Positions 16,591 through 25,825 are shown, numbered from the stretch's first letter. The stretch: DNA of 64,000 nucleotides from Dokdonella koreensis DS-123 (GCF_001632775.1 NZ_CP015249.1:1468686-1532685), one strand, 5' to 3'. Numbers and translations: made by a program. The notes: generated by a model not told the origin, from the sequence alone.

Positions 16591-19266
16591 ATGCGTCTTT
16601 CGTCCCTCGTGCTGGCCGCCTGCTGCGTGTCGGCGTCCGCCGTCGCCGCCGACGGCGGGCTCGATGCCGCGTTCGGCGATGCCGGTCGCCGTTCGTTCGG
16701 CTTTCTCGAATCCGACCAGGTACATCTGCGCGCGTTCGCGCGCAGCCCGCAGGGTCGCCTGTGGCTGTTCGGCGACGCGCCGGACGATCCGGCCGCACTG
16801 TTCATCGGGCGCATGGGCCTGGACGGCCAGCCCGACGGCGGCTTCGGCCCCGGCAACGACGGCCGCCGCCGCACGACGCTGCCGAGCGGACTGGTCCCGC
16901 AGACCGAGGCCTTGGCACTCGACGGCGCAGTCGTGCAGGCGGACGGGAAGCCGATCGTCTTCGGCGGCCTGCGCGCGGTGCCCGGTGAAACCGGGGCGTA
17001 CCCGGCGATCGTCTGCCGCCTCACGGCGGCAGGCACGTTCGACGGCAGCTTCGACGGCGACGGCTGCCGGACGCTGCGTGCCCAGATCGCCGACGATGAG
17101 GTCTGCCGCGTCACCGATGCCGCGTTCGGCGCGAACGGCACCCTCGTCGCGGTCGGCAACTGCACGGCGCACGACCAGCCGGAGCGCCCGTTCGTCGCGC
17201 GCCTCACGGCCGATGGCGCGCCGGATGCGGGCTTCGGTGGCGGTACCGGCCTGGTGCTCGCGCCGGCGCCGCTGCCGAGCATCGCGGGCCAGCACTACGA
17301 GGCACTCGTCGTGCGGCCGGACCAGCGCATCGCCGTGCTCGGCCAGTTCCTGATGTTCAGCAACAACGTCCTCGACCTGGAGCTGGGCCTGGTTCAGTTC
17401 GATGCCGCGGGCGGGCTCGACGCGGCGTTCAACGGCAACGGCTTCCGCGCGTTCGCGTTCGACCTCGGCGCCGACAACGCCGACCATGCGCGCGATCTGG
17501 TGCTGCGTCCGGACGGGCGGCTGCTGGCGCTGGGGGACGCCACCCTGGCCGATCCGCCGATGACGGTCGCGCTGCTCGCCGGCGTCCTGCCCGACGGAAC
17601 GCCGGATGGCGCCGTCGGTACCGGCGGCCGGCGCGTCGAGGATTTCGACGCCATCCTCGGCACGAATGCCGCGCTGGCCTCGCTCGAACTGGACGAGCGC
17701 GGCCGTTCGCTGCTCGCCGCGCGGGAGGTCACCGGCCAGCCTGGCGCCATCACCGACACCGGCACCGATTTCTGGATCGGCTTCCCGCGGACGGCCGATA
17801 CCGAACCGGAACAGCAGTTCGTCAAGCTGATGATCAGCAGCGACCTGGCGACCACCGGCACGATCACCAACGCCGCGCTCGGCATCGCCATCCCGTTCGC
17901 GACCGTGGCCGATGCCACCACCGAGATCACGCTGCCGATCGCGCTGCAGAACCCGGCGGACGACGACCTGCCGCTGCCGCTGGCGGTCCACGTCGTCGCA
18001 CAGGCGCCGGTCAGCATCGTGGCGATGAACGGCCGCCGCTACTCGCTCGACAGCTTCGTCGCGACGCCGACCGACCGCCTGGGCCGGGAGTACCGGCTGA
18101 TGGCCTGGGCCGGCGGCCTCGGTCCCGGCAGCCAGCTGGTGATCACCGCCGTGGAGAACGCGACCACGGTCTGGATCACGCCTGCGGTCGCCGTCGCCGG
18201 CCACGCCGCGGGCGTTCCGTATGCGGTCACGTTGCAGCGCGGCCAGACCTACTACCTGTGGGCCGGTGGCGGGATGACCGGACTGGACCTGACCGGAACG
18301 CGCATCGTCGGCGACAAGCCGGTCGCGGTGCTCGGCGGCCACACCTGCGCGCAGGTGCCCCTCGGCGTGGACTTCTGCGACCTCGTCACCGAGCAGCAGC
18401 AGCCGGTCACCTCCTGGGGCACGACCTTCGTCTTCACGCCCAGCCCGTTGCTGCCGGCCGGCGAGCACCTGCGCGTGCTGGCTCATGAAGGCGACACGCG
18501 CGTCTGGCTCGACGGCGTGGCGGTGGCGACACTGGACGCCGGCGCGACCTACGACGTGCTGCGCAACGCACCGGCGGTGGTCACCACCAGCCGGCCGGCG
18601 GCGGCGGCGAAACTGGCGCCCGGCTGCGCGGTCCACGGCCTGCCGGAGTGCTACGGCGATCCGAACATGGTGCTGCTGCCGGCCACGCGGCAATGGTCGG
18701 CGCGCCAGCACGTGGTGGTGCCGGCACCGCTGTTCGGCTTCGCGACCGACCAGCGCATCACCCTCGTGGTGCCGGCCACCCGCGCCGACCAGGTGTTCTT
18801 CGACGACGTGCTGCTGTCGCCGGGCCTGTTCACGCCGATCGGCGACGGCAGCTACGCGGTCGCCACGCTGACCCGCGCGCCTCGCAGCTATACGGTCTCG
18901 GCGCCGGAGCCGGTCATGGTCGCCGTGGACGGCTACGCCGCCGGGCAGGGGCACGCCCATGCCGGCGCGGGAGCACCGTTCCTGGAGGTGGGCACCTTGA
19001 CCGGCAGCGCCGACGACGCGCTGCTGCGCCTCACCGCGGGGCTGGCGCGCGATCGCTGCTTCGGCCAGAACGGCCGCGTGACGATCGACCATACCGGCCA
19101 CGTCGGCGGCGCGACACCGAGCATCGACGCCGTGGTGCGCGCCTTCGCCGACGGTGGCGGCGTCCTGGTCGGCAGCGCGGTGCGCAACAGCCAGACCGCG
19201 GACCAGCGCATGTTGGCCTACCGGCTGGTCACCGAGGCGCTGTTCTGCGACGACTTCGAGGAGTAG
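16591..19266 (+). CDS. secreted delta-60 repeat protein interrupted by an IgGFc-binding-like domain, FCDDFEE tail
   Basis: The 891-aa protein starts with a signal peptide (LSSLVLAACCVSASAVA). Residues ~28-390 contain delta-60-type repeats, seen as LDAAFGDAGRR, FDGSFDGDG, PDAGFGGGTG and LDAAFNGNGF with PDGRLLALG-like strands. From about residue 395 the sequence changes to a domain beginning TDTGTDFWIGFPRT, which resembles the IgGFc-binding-protein N-terminal domain. Near the C-terminus a delta-60 repeat reappears (CFGQNGRVTIDHTG), so the domain looks inserted into the propeller. It ends ALFCDDFEE, a variant of the local tag. GGAG precedes the ATG at 16591. The ligand is unknown. Confidence 0.8.
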   Translation: MRLSSLVLAACCVSASAVAADGGLDAAFGDAGRRSFGFLESDQVHLRAFARSPQGRLWLFGDAPDDPAALFIGRMGLDGQPDGGFGPGNDGRRRTTLPSGLVPQTEALALDGAVVQADGKPIVFGGLRAVPGETGAYPAIVCRLTAAGTFDGSFDGDGCRTLRAQIADDEVCRVTDAAFGANGTLVAVGNCTAHDQPERPFVARLTADGAPDAGFGGGTGLVLAPAPLPSIAGQHYEALVVRPDQRIAVLGQFLMFSNNVLDLELGLVQFDAAGGLDAAFNGNGFRAFAFDLGADNADHARDLVLRPDGRLLALGDATLADPPMTVALLAGVLPDGTPDGAVGTGGRRVEDFDAILGTNAALASLELDERGRSLLAAREVTGQPGAITDTGTDFWIGFPRTADTEPEQQFVKLMISSDLATTGTITNAALGIAIPFATVADATTEITLPIALQNPADDDLPLPLAVHVVAQAPVSIVAMNGRRYSLDSFVATPTDRLGREYRLMAWAGGLGPGSQLVITAVENATTVWITPAVAVAGHAAGVPYAVTLQRGQTYYLWAGGGMTGLDLTGTRIVGDKPVAVLGGHTCAQVPLGVDFCDLVTEQQQPVTSWGTTFVFTPSPLLPAGEHLRVLAHEGDTRVWLDGVAVATLDAGATYDVLRNAPAVVTTSRPAAAAKLAPGCAVHGLPECYGDPNMVLLPATRQWSARQHVVVPAPLFGFATDQRITLVVPATRADQVFFDDVLLSPGLFTPIGDGSYAVATLTRAPRSYTVSAPEPVMVAVDGYAAGQGHAHAGAGAPFLEVGTLTGSADDALLRLTAGLARDRCFGQNGRVTIDHTGHVGGATPSIDAVVRAFADGGGVLVGSAVRNSQTADQRMLAYRLVTEALFCDDFEE

Positions 19267-19345
19267 CCGGATGCGCTCCGGGCGCCTGTTGCGGATCGGC
19301 GTCGCCGACGAGCAGCGGGCGCCGCGGCACCGGCGATGCAACCGA

Positions 19346-19759
19346 TCACCGGCAGGCCGAGTCCTGCCCGGGCTGCAGCGTCACCGCGAACGCGCCATCG
19401 ACCGCCGCGCCGGCGCGGCGTGCGGTCAGCGTCAGCGTGGCGCCCAGGGCGCCGTCGCCCGTTGCCGCAAGCACGGGGCCCAGGTCGAGGCGTTCGGCCG
19501 TGCCGGCCGGACGCGAGACGTCCAGGCGCAGCCGGTAGGTCGCGCAGTCGACGAGGGCAATGTGCAGCGTCACCACGTGCCCGTTCAGCGCAATCGCGTG
19601 TGTCACGGCTTCGGAAAGCCGCGCGGTCCCGCGCGAGACCTGTACACCCTGCGCATCGTCGAAGCGGATGTCGTAGTTCACCCGGAAGCCATCCGCAGCG
19701 TGCGCCGTGGTACCGGCGCAGGCGAGAACGCCCAGCACCCCGCCCAGCAACCGCTTCAT
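19346..19759 (-). CDS. secreted hypothetical protein
   Basis: This 137-aa protein has a clean signal peptide (MKRLLGGVLGVLACAGTTAHA) and a beta-rich mature domain (FRVNYDIRFDDAQGVQVSRG and VVTLHIALVDCATYRLRLDV). It ends near a cysteine (QDSACR) that could pair with the internal Cys. I do not recognise a family. An in-frame ATG five codons upstream is an alternative start, but the signal peptide begins well at 19759. It stands alone, convergent with the delta-60 gene. Confidence 0.6.
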   Translation of the reverse strand: MKRLLGGVLGVLACAGTTAHAADGFRVNYDIRFDDAQGVQVSRGTARLSEAVTHAIALNGHVVTLHIALVDCATYRLRLDVSRPAGTAERLDLGPVLAATGDGALGATLTLTARRAGAAVDGAFAVTLQPGQDSACR

Positions 19760-19962
19760 GCTGGTGCTAGGCATCGATGGGCGAGGTGGCATCGGGCGGC
19801 ATCGGCAGGGGGCGGGTGGTCGGTGCCAGTCTAGCGTCGGACGGGCGGGAAGGGCCGGGCCTTCGACGCATCGCGCAGGCGGAGTCGTGGAGGCGCGCCG
19901 GCCGCCGTCGAAGATGCGCCGGGCGCCGGTTGCACGCCGATGGCCGGCTCGGCGGCCGGCGG

Positions 19963-21159
19963 TCATGCGGCGCGGGCGGCCAGTGCCAGTCCCGCCGCGT
20001 GGCCCGAGGCCCAGGCCCACTGGAAGTTGTAGCCGCCCAGCCAGCCGGTCACGTCGACGACCTCGCCGATGAAATAGAGGCCTTCCACGCGCCGGGACAT
20101 CATCGTGCTCGACGAGAGCTGGTCGGTATCGACGCCGCCGAGCGTGACCTCCGCCGTGCGGTAGCCCTCGCTGCCGCTGGCGATCAGCGGCCAGGCCTGC
20201 AGCAGCGCTGCCACCGGGCGCAGCTCGGCGTCGGGGTACTGCCGCAGCGGGCGGCTCGGCAGCCAGATTTCGCACAGGCGCTGGGCGAAGCGGCGCGGCA
20301 TCACCTCGCCCAGCACGGTCTTGAGTTCTGCCGCCGGCCGCTCGCGCTGCTGGGCCTGCAGCCAGGCCAGGACGTCGCGGCCGGGCAGCAGGTCCAGGCG
20401 CAGGTCGTCGCCCGGCTGCCAATACGAGGAGATCTGCAGGATCGCCGGGCCGCTGACGCCGCGGTGGGTGACCAGCAACTGGTTGCTGAAGCGGGCGCCG
20501 TTGCAGCGGGCCTCGACCGGCAGCGCCACGCCTGCCAGGTCCTGCAGGCGCTCGTGGTGCTTTCCGCTGAGCGTCAGCGGCACCAGGCCGGCGCGGGTCG
20601 GCAGGACCTCGTGGCCGAACTGGCGTGCCAGCGTATAGCCGAAACCCGAGGCGCCCATGCTGGGGATCGACAGGCCGCCGGTCGCCACCACCAGCGCCGG
20701 TGCGGCGCAGGGCCCCTGGGCGGTGTGCAGGCGGAAATGGTCGCCGTGGTGCCGCACCTCCTCGATAGGGCAGCCGGTTTCCACACGCACGCCGGCCGCC
20801 TCGCACTCGTCCAGCAGCATGCGCACGATCTGCTTGGAGGAGTCGTCGCAGAACAGCTGGCCCAGTTCCTTCTCGTGCCAGGCGATGCGGTGGCGGTCGA
20901 CCAGGTCGATGAAATCCTGCGGCGCATAGCGGGCCAGTGCCGACTTGCAGTAGTGCGGATTGGCCGACAGGTAGTTGGCCGGCGTGGTGCCGGTATTGGT
21001 GAAATTGCAGCGGCCGCCGCCCGACATCAGGATCTTCTTGCCGACCTTGTTGGCGTGGTCGAGCAGCAGCACGCGGCGGCCGTGCCGGCCGGCGGTGATC
21101 GCGCACATCAGTCCGGCGGCGCCGGCACCGATGACGATGGCATCCCACGGCCCCTGCAT
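19963..21159 (-). CDS. YhiN/HI0933-family flavoprotein (NAD(P)/FAD-dependent oxidoreductase)
   Basis: The 398-aa protein opens with the FAD-binding dinucleotide fold DAIVIGAGAAGLMCAI (residues 6-21). The family hallmark KKILMSGGGRCNFTN is at ~41-55 and a second glycine motif ATGGLSIPSMGASGFGY is near 160. The C-terminus holds GLYFIGEVVDVTGWLGGYNFQWAW, typical of HI0933-like proteins. Length matches the family (about 400 aa). The physiological substrate of the family is unclear. The YaeQ gene stops 3 bp upstream, so the two very likely form an operon. Confidence 0.92.
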   Translation of the reverse strand: MQGPWDAIVIGAGAAGLMCAITAGRHGRRVLLLDHANKVGKKILMSGGGRCNFTNTGTTPANYLSANPHYCKSALARYAPQDFIDLVDRHRIAWHEKELGQLFCDDSSKQIVRMLLDECEAAGVRVETGCPIEEVRHHGDHFRLHTAQGPCAAPALVVATGGLSIPSMGASGFGYTLARQFGHEVLPTRAGLVPLTLSGKHHERLQDLAGVALPVEARCNGARFSNQLLVTHRGVSGPAILQISSYWQPGDDLRLDLLPGRDVLAWLQAQQRERPAAELKTVLGEVMPRRFAQRLCEIWLPSRPLRQYPDAELRPVAALLQAWPLIASGSEGYRTAEVTLGGVDTDQLSSSTMMSRRVEGLYFIGEVVDVTGWLGGYNFQWAWASGHAAGLALAARAA

Positions 21160-21162
21160 CGG

Positions 21163-21711
21163 TCAGGCGCGCGCGTCCAGCCGCCAGCGCGGCTCGATCG
21201 TCACCGAATGGCCGGCATTCATCAGCTGCAGGTGGTGGTCCTGGATCAGGCAGTTCAGGCGCATCGTGCGTTCGAGCAAGGCCGTCGTCGCCTCGACCTG
21301 GTCGGTCGGCAGGTCGACCACGCTGACGTTGCCGAGCCGGCCCAGCGCACCGCCGGTGCGGTCCCACCACGTAGCGCTGGCGCGCCCCTGGTAGTTGACC
21401 ACCACCACCTGCTCGGCGCGGCCGCAGGCCTTGCGGATGCGCGCTTCGTCGGGTTGGCCCAGCTCGATCCACTGCGTGATGACCCCGGTCATCGCCTTGC
21501 TCCACAGGTCCGGCTCGGTGTCGGTGCTCAGGCCCTTGCCGAAGGCCAGGGAATCGCCGGCGAACAGCGAAAAGGCGAGCAGGCGCGCCATCAGCCGCTC
21601 CGGCGTTTCCGACGGGTGCTGGGCCAGGGTGAGCCCATGGGTGGCGTAGTAGTGGCGATCCATGTCGCTGATCTGCAGCTCGGCCTTGTAGACGGTCGCG
21701 TTCGGCGCCAT
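21163..21711 (-). CDS. YaeQ family protein
   Basis: The 182-aa protein matches YaeQ in length and motifs: MAPNATVYKAELQISDMDRHYY at the start, then LAFSLFAGDSLAFGKGLS, EPDLW, QWIELGQPDEARIRKACGRA and the C-terminal LERTMRLNCLIQDHHLQL. YaeQ has a PD-(D/E)xK nuclease-like fold and was first linked to suppression of an rfaH defect; its precise activity is uncertain. The ATG at 21711 is chosen because it matches the family N-terminus; upstream in-frame sequence is unconserved. It is followed 3 bp later by the YhiN-like gene. Confidence 0.93.
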   Translation of the reverse strand: MAPNATVYKAELQISDMDRHYYATHGLTLAQHPSETPERLMARLLAFSLFAGDSLAFGKGLSTDTEPDLWSKAMTGVITQWIELGQPDEARIRKACGRAEQVVVVNYQGRASATWWDRTGGALGRLGNVSVVDLPTDQVEATTALLERTMRLNCLIQDHHLQLMNAGHSVTIEPRWRLDARA

Positions 21712-21923
21712 GGGGGTTTCGTGCGGCAGCGGGGGCGGCATTGTAGGCCAAGCGCGGTCTTTCGCCCGGCGCCGGGTGGGCACGCGGGCGGAACGCAGCA
21801 CGGTCTCCGGCGGTGGCCGGTGATAGGTTCGGACGGCCCACTGCGTCGGTATCGGTGCGGCCGCGGCTTCGCCGCCGTGGTGACGCGACGCGTTCACCCG
21901 CTCCAAGAGCCCGAGGATTGGAC

Positions 21924-22709
21924 ATGAGCACGCCCTTACGTCGTTCCGTTCCGAACCGTTCCATTCCGGCGCGGCGGCGCCTGCTGCGCGGCCTCGGCCT
22001 GGCTGTGCTGGCCCTCGCGGCCGTGCTGGGAGCCGGTGCCGCGGCGCAGGCCCAGGTGCCGTCCAAACCGGCGCCGCAGCGCATCGGCATCATCGGCACC
22101 GGCCAGATCGGTGGCGCCCTGGCGCGGCTGTGGGTGGCGGCCGGCCACGAGGTGCTGATCTCCTCGCGTCATCCCGCGCAACTCGAGTCGCTTGCCGCCG
22201 AGCTGGGCCCGAAGGCGCGGGTCGGCACGCCGCGCGAGGCCGCCCAATGGGGCGAGGTGGTGCTGATCTCGGTGCCCTACGGCGCCTTGCCGCAGGTCGG
22301 CCGCGACTATGCGAAGGAACTGGCCGGCAAGGTCGTGCTCGATACCGGCAATCCGTATCCCCAGCGCGATGGTGCGATGGCCGAGGAGGCGCGCCGCCGC
22401 GGGACCGGGGCTGCTTCCAAGGCGTACCTGCCGGGCGTGCGCCTGGTCCGTGCGTTCAACGCCATCTTCGCGCAGGACCTGGTGAGCGGTGCCTCTCGTC
22501 CGGGAGCGCGCATCGCGATCCCGCTGGCCGGCGACGACACCCAGGCACTGGCCGTGGCCGAACGCCTGGTCGTCGATGCCGGCTTCGATCCGGTGGTGGT
22601 CGGCGGCCTCGACAGCGCGCGCCGGTTCGACGTCGACACGCCGGTCTATACCGTCGTGCTGACCGCACGCGAGCTGCGCGCCAGGCTTGGACTGGCGCAT
22701 CCGGAATAG
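21924..22709 (+). CDS. exported F420-dependent NADP reductase-like Rossmann protein
   Basis: The 261-aa protein has an N-terminal basic and hydrophobic segment (ARRRLLRGLGLAVLALAAVLG, ending AAAQAQ) that looks like an export signal, possibly Tat-type. It then shows the NADP-binding motif IGIIGTGQIGGALARLW. VVLISVPYGALPQV and VVLDTGNPYP follow, as in the NADPH-dependent F420 reductase/COG2085 family. Cytoplasmic relatives lack the leader, so a periplasmic or membrane-tethered nucleotide-binding protein is unusual. The cofactor partner is unknown; Lysobacterales are not known to rely on F420. The ATG at 21924 follows CCGAGGA. Confidence 0.75.
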   Translation: MSTPLRRSVPNRSIPARRRLLRGLGLAVLALAAVLGAGAAAQAQVPSKPAPQRIGIIGTGQIGGALARLWVAAGHEVLISSRHPAQLESLAAELGPKARVGTPREAAQWGEVVLISVPYGALPQVGRDYAKELAGKVVLDTGNPYPQRDGAMAEEARRRGTGAASKAYLPGVRLVRAFNAIFAQDLVSGASRPGARIAIPLAGDDTQALAVAERLVVDAGFDPVVVGGLDSARRFDVDTPVYTVVLTARELRARLGLAHPE

Positions 22710-22874
22710 GCCAGGCGCCGGGGCGCGCGGGTGCGCATGCGGCCCGCGACGACCCGGTGCGATCCGGCATCACGCGAAGGTGCGGCCCCGCGCGACGCAC
22801 AGTGCGCCGCGCGGGGGCTCGGAACCGCCCCGCACTCCGGTTACCCTGGCGACTCCATCGCAACAGAGCGCGCC

Positions 22875-23270
22875 ATGACCTTCGTCGTCGTATCGAGCCA
22901 CGAACACGCAACCGGAAAGGACCTGCAGCAGCCCGGTGAATCGGTGGCGGTATTCGCCGCGAAAGCGCCGGCGCAGCAGCGCTACGCCGAGCGCCTCGCC
23001 GCCATCGCCGCCGCCGCGCAGACGCTGCGCGCCGAAGACGGCGAGGCGGGCAGCACCGGCTGGGCCGTGCTGCTGGAACTGCCGGTGCCGGCGGTCGACG
23101 TCGACGAGGCCTTGGAGACGCTGGAGATCATCATCGAGGAAACCGACGACGTCGCCGGCGAACTCGGTGACCTGGTGCTGGACTACAGCGGAACGGTCTA
23201 TGCCGCCGGCGGCGATCGCCCGCTGGCGCGCGAGCAGGCGATCGACAACCTGCAGGCCTGGCTCACCTGA
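22875..23270 (+). CDS. hypothetical acidic protein
   Basis: The 131-aa cytosolic protein begins MTFVVVSSHEHATGKDLQQP. It has an alanine-rich helix (AERLAAIAAAAQTLRAEDG) and a conserved-looking ETLEIIIEETDDVAGELGDLVLDYSGTVYAAGGDR stretch. No signal peptide or known motif is seen. Codon use fits the chromosome, so it is probably resident. Function is unknown. Confidence 0.55.
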   Translation: MTFVVVSSHEHATGKDLQQPGESVAVFAAKAPAQQRYAERLAAIAAAAQTLRAEDGEAGSTGWAVLLELPVPAVDVDEALETLEIIIEETDDVAGELGDLVLDYSGTVYAAGGDRPLAREQAIDNLQAWLT

Positions 23271-23643
23271 GGCTGCCGGATCTGCCTGCGGGCTCCGCGG
23301 CGAGCTGCCAGGTTCGCCGCCCCGGCGGCTTTCGCGATCGATTCGACGCACACAGGCGCCAGTCCGGGCCGTTGCCGACGACGGTTGCGCCGGCGCCGTG
23401 CGTCGGCGCCGCCTGGTCCCGCAGGCAGCGCCGCCGGGCCGGGCAGGGCCGCACTGGCCGCCCCGTTGCCGCGGATCCGGCCGGCGCCTTGCCATCCGTG
23501 CCGCCGCTTGCGCCGTGGGGAGGGCCGGGCCGGCGATTCCGCGCCGCCAGGAAGGCGCCGTGCCGGCGGGTGCGGCCTGTTGCAACTTTGTATAAAAGTC
23601 AGCGTATGATCGACGCTCGGTCGACTGCAAAGGGAGTGGCAGC
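23271..23643. other. intergenic region, no gene seen
   Basis: This 373-bp stretch holds no supported gene. Its last ~60 bp are AT-richer and contain the promoter-like element listed at 23580-23610. Confidence 0.5.
23580..23610 (+). promoter_or_regulatory. candidate promoter of the patatin-like gene
   Basis: TTGCAA (23580-23585) and TATGAT (23605-23610) are separated by 19 bp and lie 33 bp before the ATG. They sit in a short AT-rich patch (TATAAAA) within GC-rich DNA. The spacing is slightly long for sigma-70. Confidence 0.4.
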
Positions 23644-25536
23644 ATGAACGACGATCGCGTGCCGTCGTGGGAGGCCGTCGAAGCGGCCCGTCGCATTCTG
23701 GAAGAAGCGCTGGCGTCGGGAACGCCGCGCGCGCAGGCCGAGGCTCAGATCGCCTACGACCTGGCACACGACCGCTGGCGGTCCGCGGCCGTCGCCGCGC
23801 AAGCCGCGGCCGCTCCTCCCGACGCGCCGCGCCAGCTCGACGCCCAGGTCTATCCGTTCCCGAATCCCTCCGAGACCGCCACCGACGATGGCGGCCTGTT
23901 CCCGCTGCCGCCGGTCGGCGTGTGCCTGTCCGGCGGCGGCTCGCGCTCGGCAGCCGCGTCGATGGGTGCGCTGCGCGGCCTGCGCCAGCTCGGCCTGCTC
24001 GACAAGGTGACCTATCTGTCCACCGTTTCCGGCGGCGGCTGGGCCGGTACGGTCTACACCTACTGCCCCGATGCGATCAGCGACGACGAACTGCTCGGTC
24101 CGTTCGTCGCCGATCCGGCATCGCTGACCTGGGACTACACCGGCAACCGCGCCTTCGCTCTCGACCAGCTCAGTCCCTATGCAATCGGCAGCCTGTGCAC
24201 GCGCATCGGCATCGCGCCGCTGATCGAGACGGTGGTGACGCTCTACGAGGACCAGCAGGTGCCGGTCAATGCGCTGTGGAACCGTGCCATCGGCCAACTG
24301 GTGCTGCAGCCGTTCGGCCTGGGCGACCAGCTCGCCGGCGGCGTACCGACGATGTACTACAGCTACACGCCGTGGTGGCGCGACAACGTCGTGCGCAAGT
24401 ACAACCGCGGCCTGCCGGCCGATGCGTTCTATCTGGTGCAGATCGGCGCGGGCCGCACGCACCGGCCCTATCTGATCACCAATTCGACGTTCTTCTTCCC
24501 GCCGCCGGCCGACGCCGCCAAGGCGTTCCAGGGGCGCAGTGCGACGGTCGATCCGGCCGCCGACCCGTATCCGTTCGAGTCCACGCCGATCACCGTCGGC
24601 ATGCCGCCGACGTTCCCGCGCGCGGGCCGGGACGGGCGCGACCTGGGCGGCGGCTATGTCGACCCGTTCGTCTTCGGCGCGACGGCGCCGACGGCACCGC
24701 CGGTCAACGGCCGCTTCACGGTGCCGGCGCCGCCGGCGCGCTATGCGCTCTCGGACATCGCCGGCACCAGCAGCTCGGCCTACGTGGACGTGCTGATCAC
24801 GCGCTACTCCTCGACGTTCCCGTGGATCGAGGACCTGGATCCGACGTTCGCCTACTGGCCGGTCGCGGGTGCCGGAAGCGCGCGCGATACCGCCGTGCCG
24901 TACCTGTTCGGCGACGGCGGCATCATGGAGAACTCCGGCATCATGGCGCTGCTGCGGCGCCACGTGCCCAATGTGCTGTGCTTCGCCAACGTGCAGACGC
25001 CGATCGGCATCGACGGCTCGACCGTCATCGTCGACGACCTGCTGCCGCCGCTGTTCGGCTTCCTGCCGTACCAGGCGGGCGTGGGCTACCGGCCGCTCAG
25101 CGACGATCCGACCTCGCTCTATCGCTACAACCAGGTCTTCGACGCGGCCGCGTTCTGGCCGTTGATCGCCGGCCTGCGGCAGGCGGCCGCCGGCGGCGGG
25201 ACGGCGATGTTCAAGCAGAAGCAACTGACCGTCCTGCCCAATGCGCGGTTCGGCATCGCCGGCGGCGACCGCGTCAATGTGCTTTGGATCTACAACAACC
25301 CGGTGCCGGCCTGGCAGTCGCGGCTGAGCGAGTACGTGCGCATCGGCATGGACCTGGAATGGTGGAAGTTCGACGACTTCCCGAACTACCAGACCGTCGA
25401 CCAGCTCAATCTCGACGCACGCCAGGTCAACCTGCTTGCGCATCTGTCCGCCTGGAACGTCACCGACGGTACCTCGTTCGGCGGCAGGCCGAGTAACCGC
25501 AGCCAGGTGCTCGACATGTTCTCCGGGGGCACCTGA
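23644..25536 (+). CDS. patatin/cytosolic PLA2-like lipid acyl hydrolase
   Basis: The 630-aa protein has the oxyanion-hole segment VCLSGGGSRSAAASMGAL (residues 93-110), the nucleophile loop TVSGGGWAG with probable catalytic Ser129, and a D-G-G motif at D424 (FGDGGIMENSG). That ordered Ser/Asp dyad is the one used by patatins and cPLA2-type lysophospholipases, and the wide spacing of the two residues favours the cPLA2-like branch. No signal peptide is visible, so it is probably cytoplasmic. The helical N-terminal ~80 residues may be regulatory. Bacterial patatins can be secreted toxins, anti-phage phospholipases or lipid-turnover enzymes; nothing nearby decides between these. Confidence 0.82.
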   Translation: MNDDRVPSWEAVEAARRILEEALASGTPRAQAEAQIAYDLAHDRWRSAAVAAQAAAAPPDAPRQLDAQVYPFPNPSETATDDGGLFPLPPVGVCLSGGGSRSAAASMGALRGLRQLGLLDKVTYLSTVSGGGWAGTVYTYCPDAISDDELLGPFVADPASLTWDYTGNRAFALDQLSPYAIGSLCTRIGIAPLIETVVTLYEDQQVPVNALWNRAIGQLVLQPFGLGDQLAGGVPTMYYSYTPWWRDNVVRKYNRGLPADAFYLVQIGAGRTHRPYLITNSTFFFPPPADAAKAFQGRSATVDPAADPYPFESTPITVGMPPTFPRAGRDGRDLGGGYVDPFVFGATAPTAPPVNGRFTVPAPPARYALSDIAGTSSSAYVDVLITRYSSTFPWIEDLDPTFAYWPVAGAGSARDTAVPYLFGDGGIMENSGIMALLRRHVPNVLCFANVQTPIGIDGSTVIVDDLLPPLFGFLPYQAGVGYRPLSDDPTSLYRYNQVFDAAAFWPLIAGLRQAAAGGGTAMFKQKQLTVLPNARFGIAGGDRVNVLWIYNNPVPAWQSRLSEYVRIGMDLEWWKFDDFPNYQTVDQLNLDARQVNLLAHLSAWNVTDGTSFGGRPSNRSQVLDMFSGGT

Positions 25537-25567
25537 GCCGCCCGCCGCGGTCGTTGCCGTGCCGGGC

Positions 25568-25825
25568 TCAGCCGTTCAGCAGGACGATCTCGTTCTCGGC
25601 CATGTCCAGCGCCACGCGGCCGCCGTGGTCCCGGGCGAAATCCAGCAGCGCATCCATCGTCGACAGCGTCACCATCGGATGGCCGGCGATGCGCATCGGC
25701 AGCGACCGGCCGGCGCGGCGCGGGTTGGGCGCGACCGGTTGAAACGTGAAACCCAGTCCGGCGAGCCGCTCGATCTCCTCGCGGCTGTCGTAGAAGAGCT
25801 TCGTGGTACTGACCGCAAACTTCAA
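25568..25825 (-). CDS. small conserved-looking hypothetical protein (TTG start)
   Basis: The 85-aa reading frame gives MKFAVSTTKLFYDSREEIER, LGFTFQPV, RIAGHPMVTLSTMDALLDFA and DMAENEIVLLNG. The TTG at 25825 is proposed because AGGAAG lies about 7 bases upstream and the charged, folded-looking sequence begins there. It is convergent with the patatin-like gene 31 bp away. No family recognised. The frame extends upstream only as biased, unconserved sequence. Confidence 0.55.
   Translation of the reverse strand: MKFAVSTTKLFYDSREEIERLAGLGFTFQPVAPNPRRAGRSLPMRIAGHPMVTLSTMDALLDFARDHGGRVALDMAENEIVLLNG

Noticed and set aside
14592-17282. Minus-strand open frame of 896 codons across the HAF-type gene
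   Set aside because: It covers coding DNA of two well-supported plus-strand genes and has no recognisable domain.
16576-19341. Minus-strand open frame of 921 codons opposite the delta-60 gene
   Set aside because: It contains only low-complexity, Arg/His-rich sequence. The plus strand has a signal peptide, repeats and a tag.
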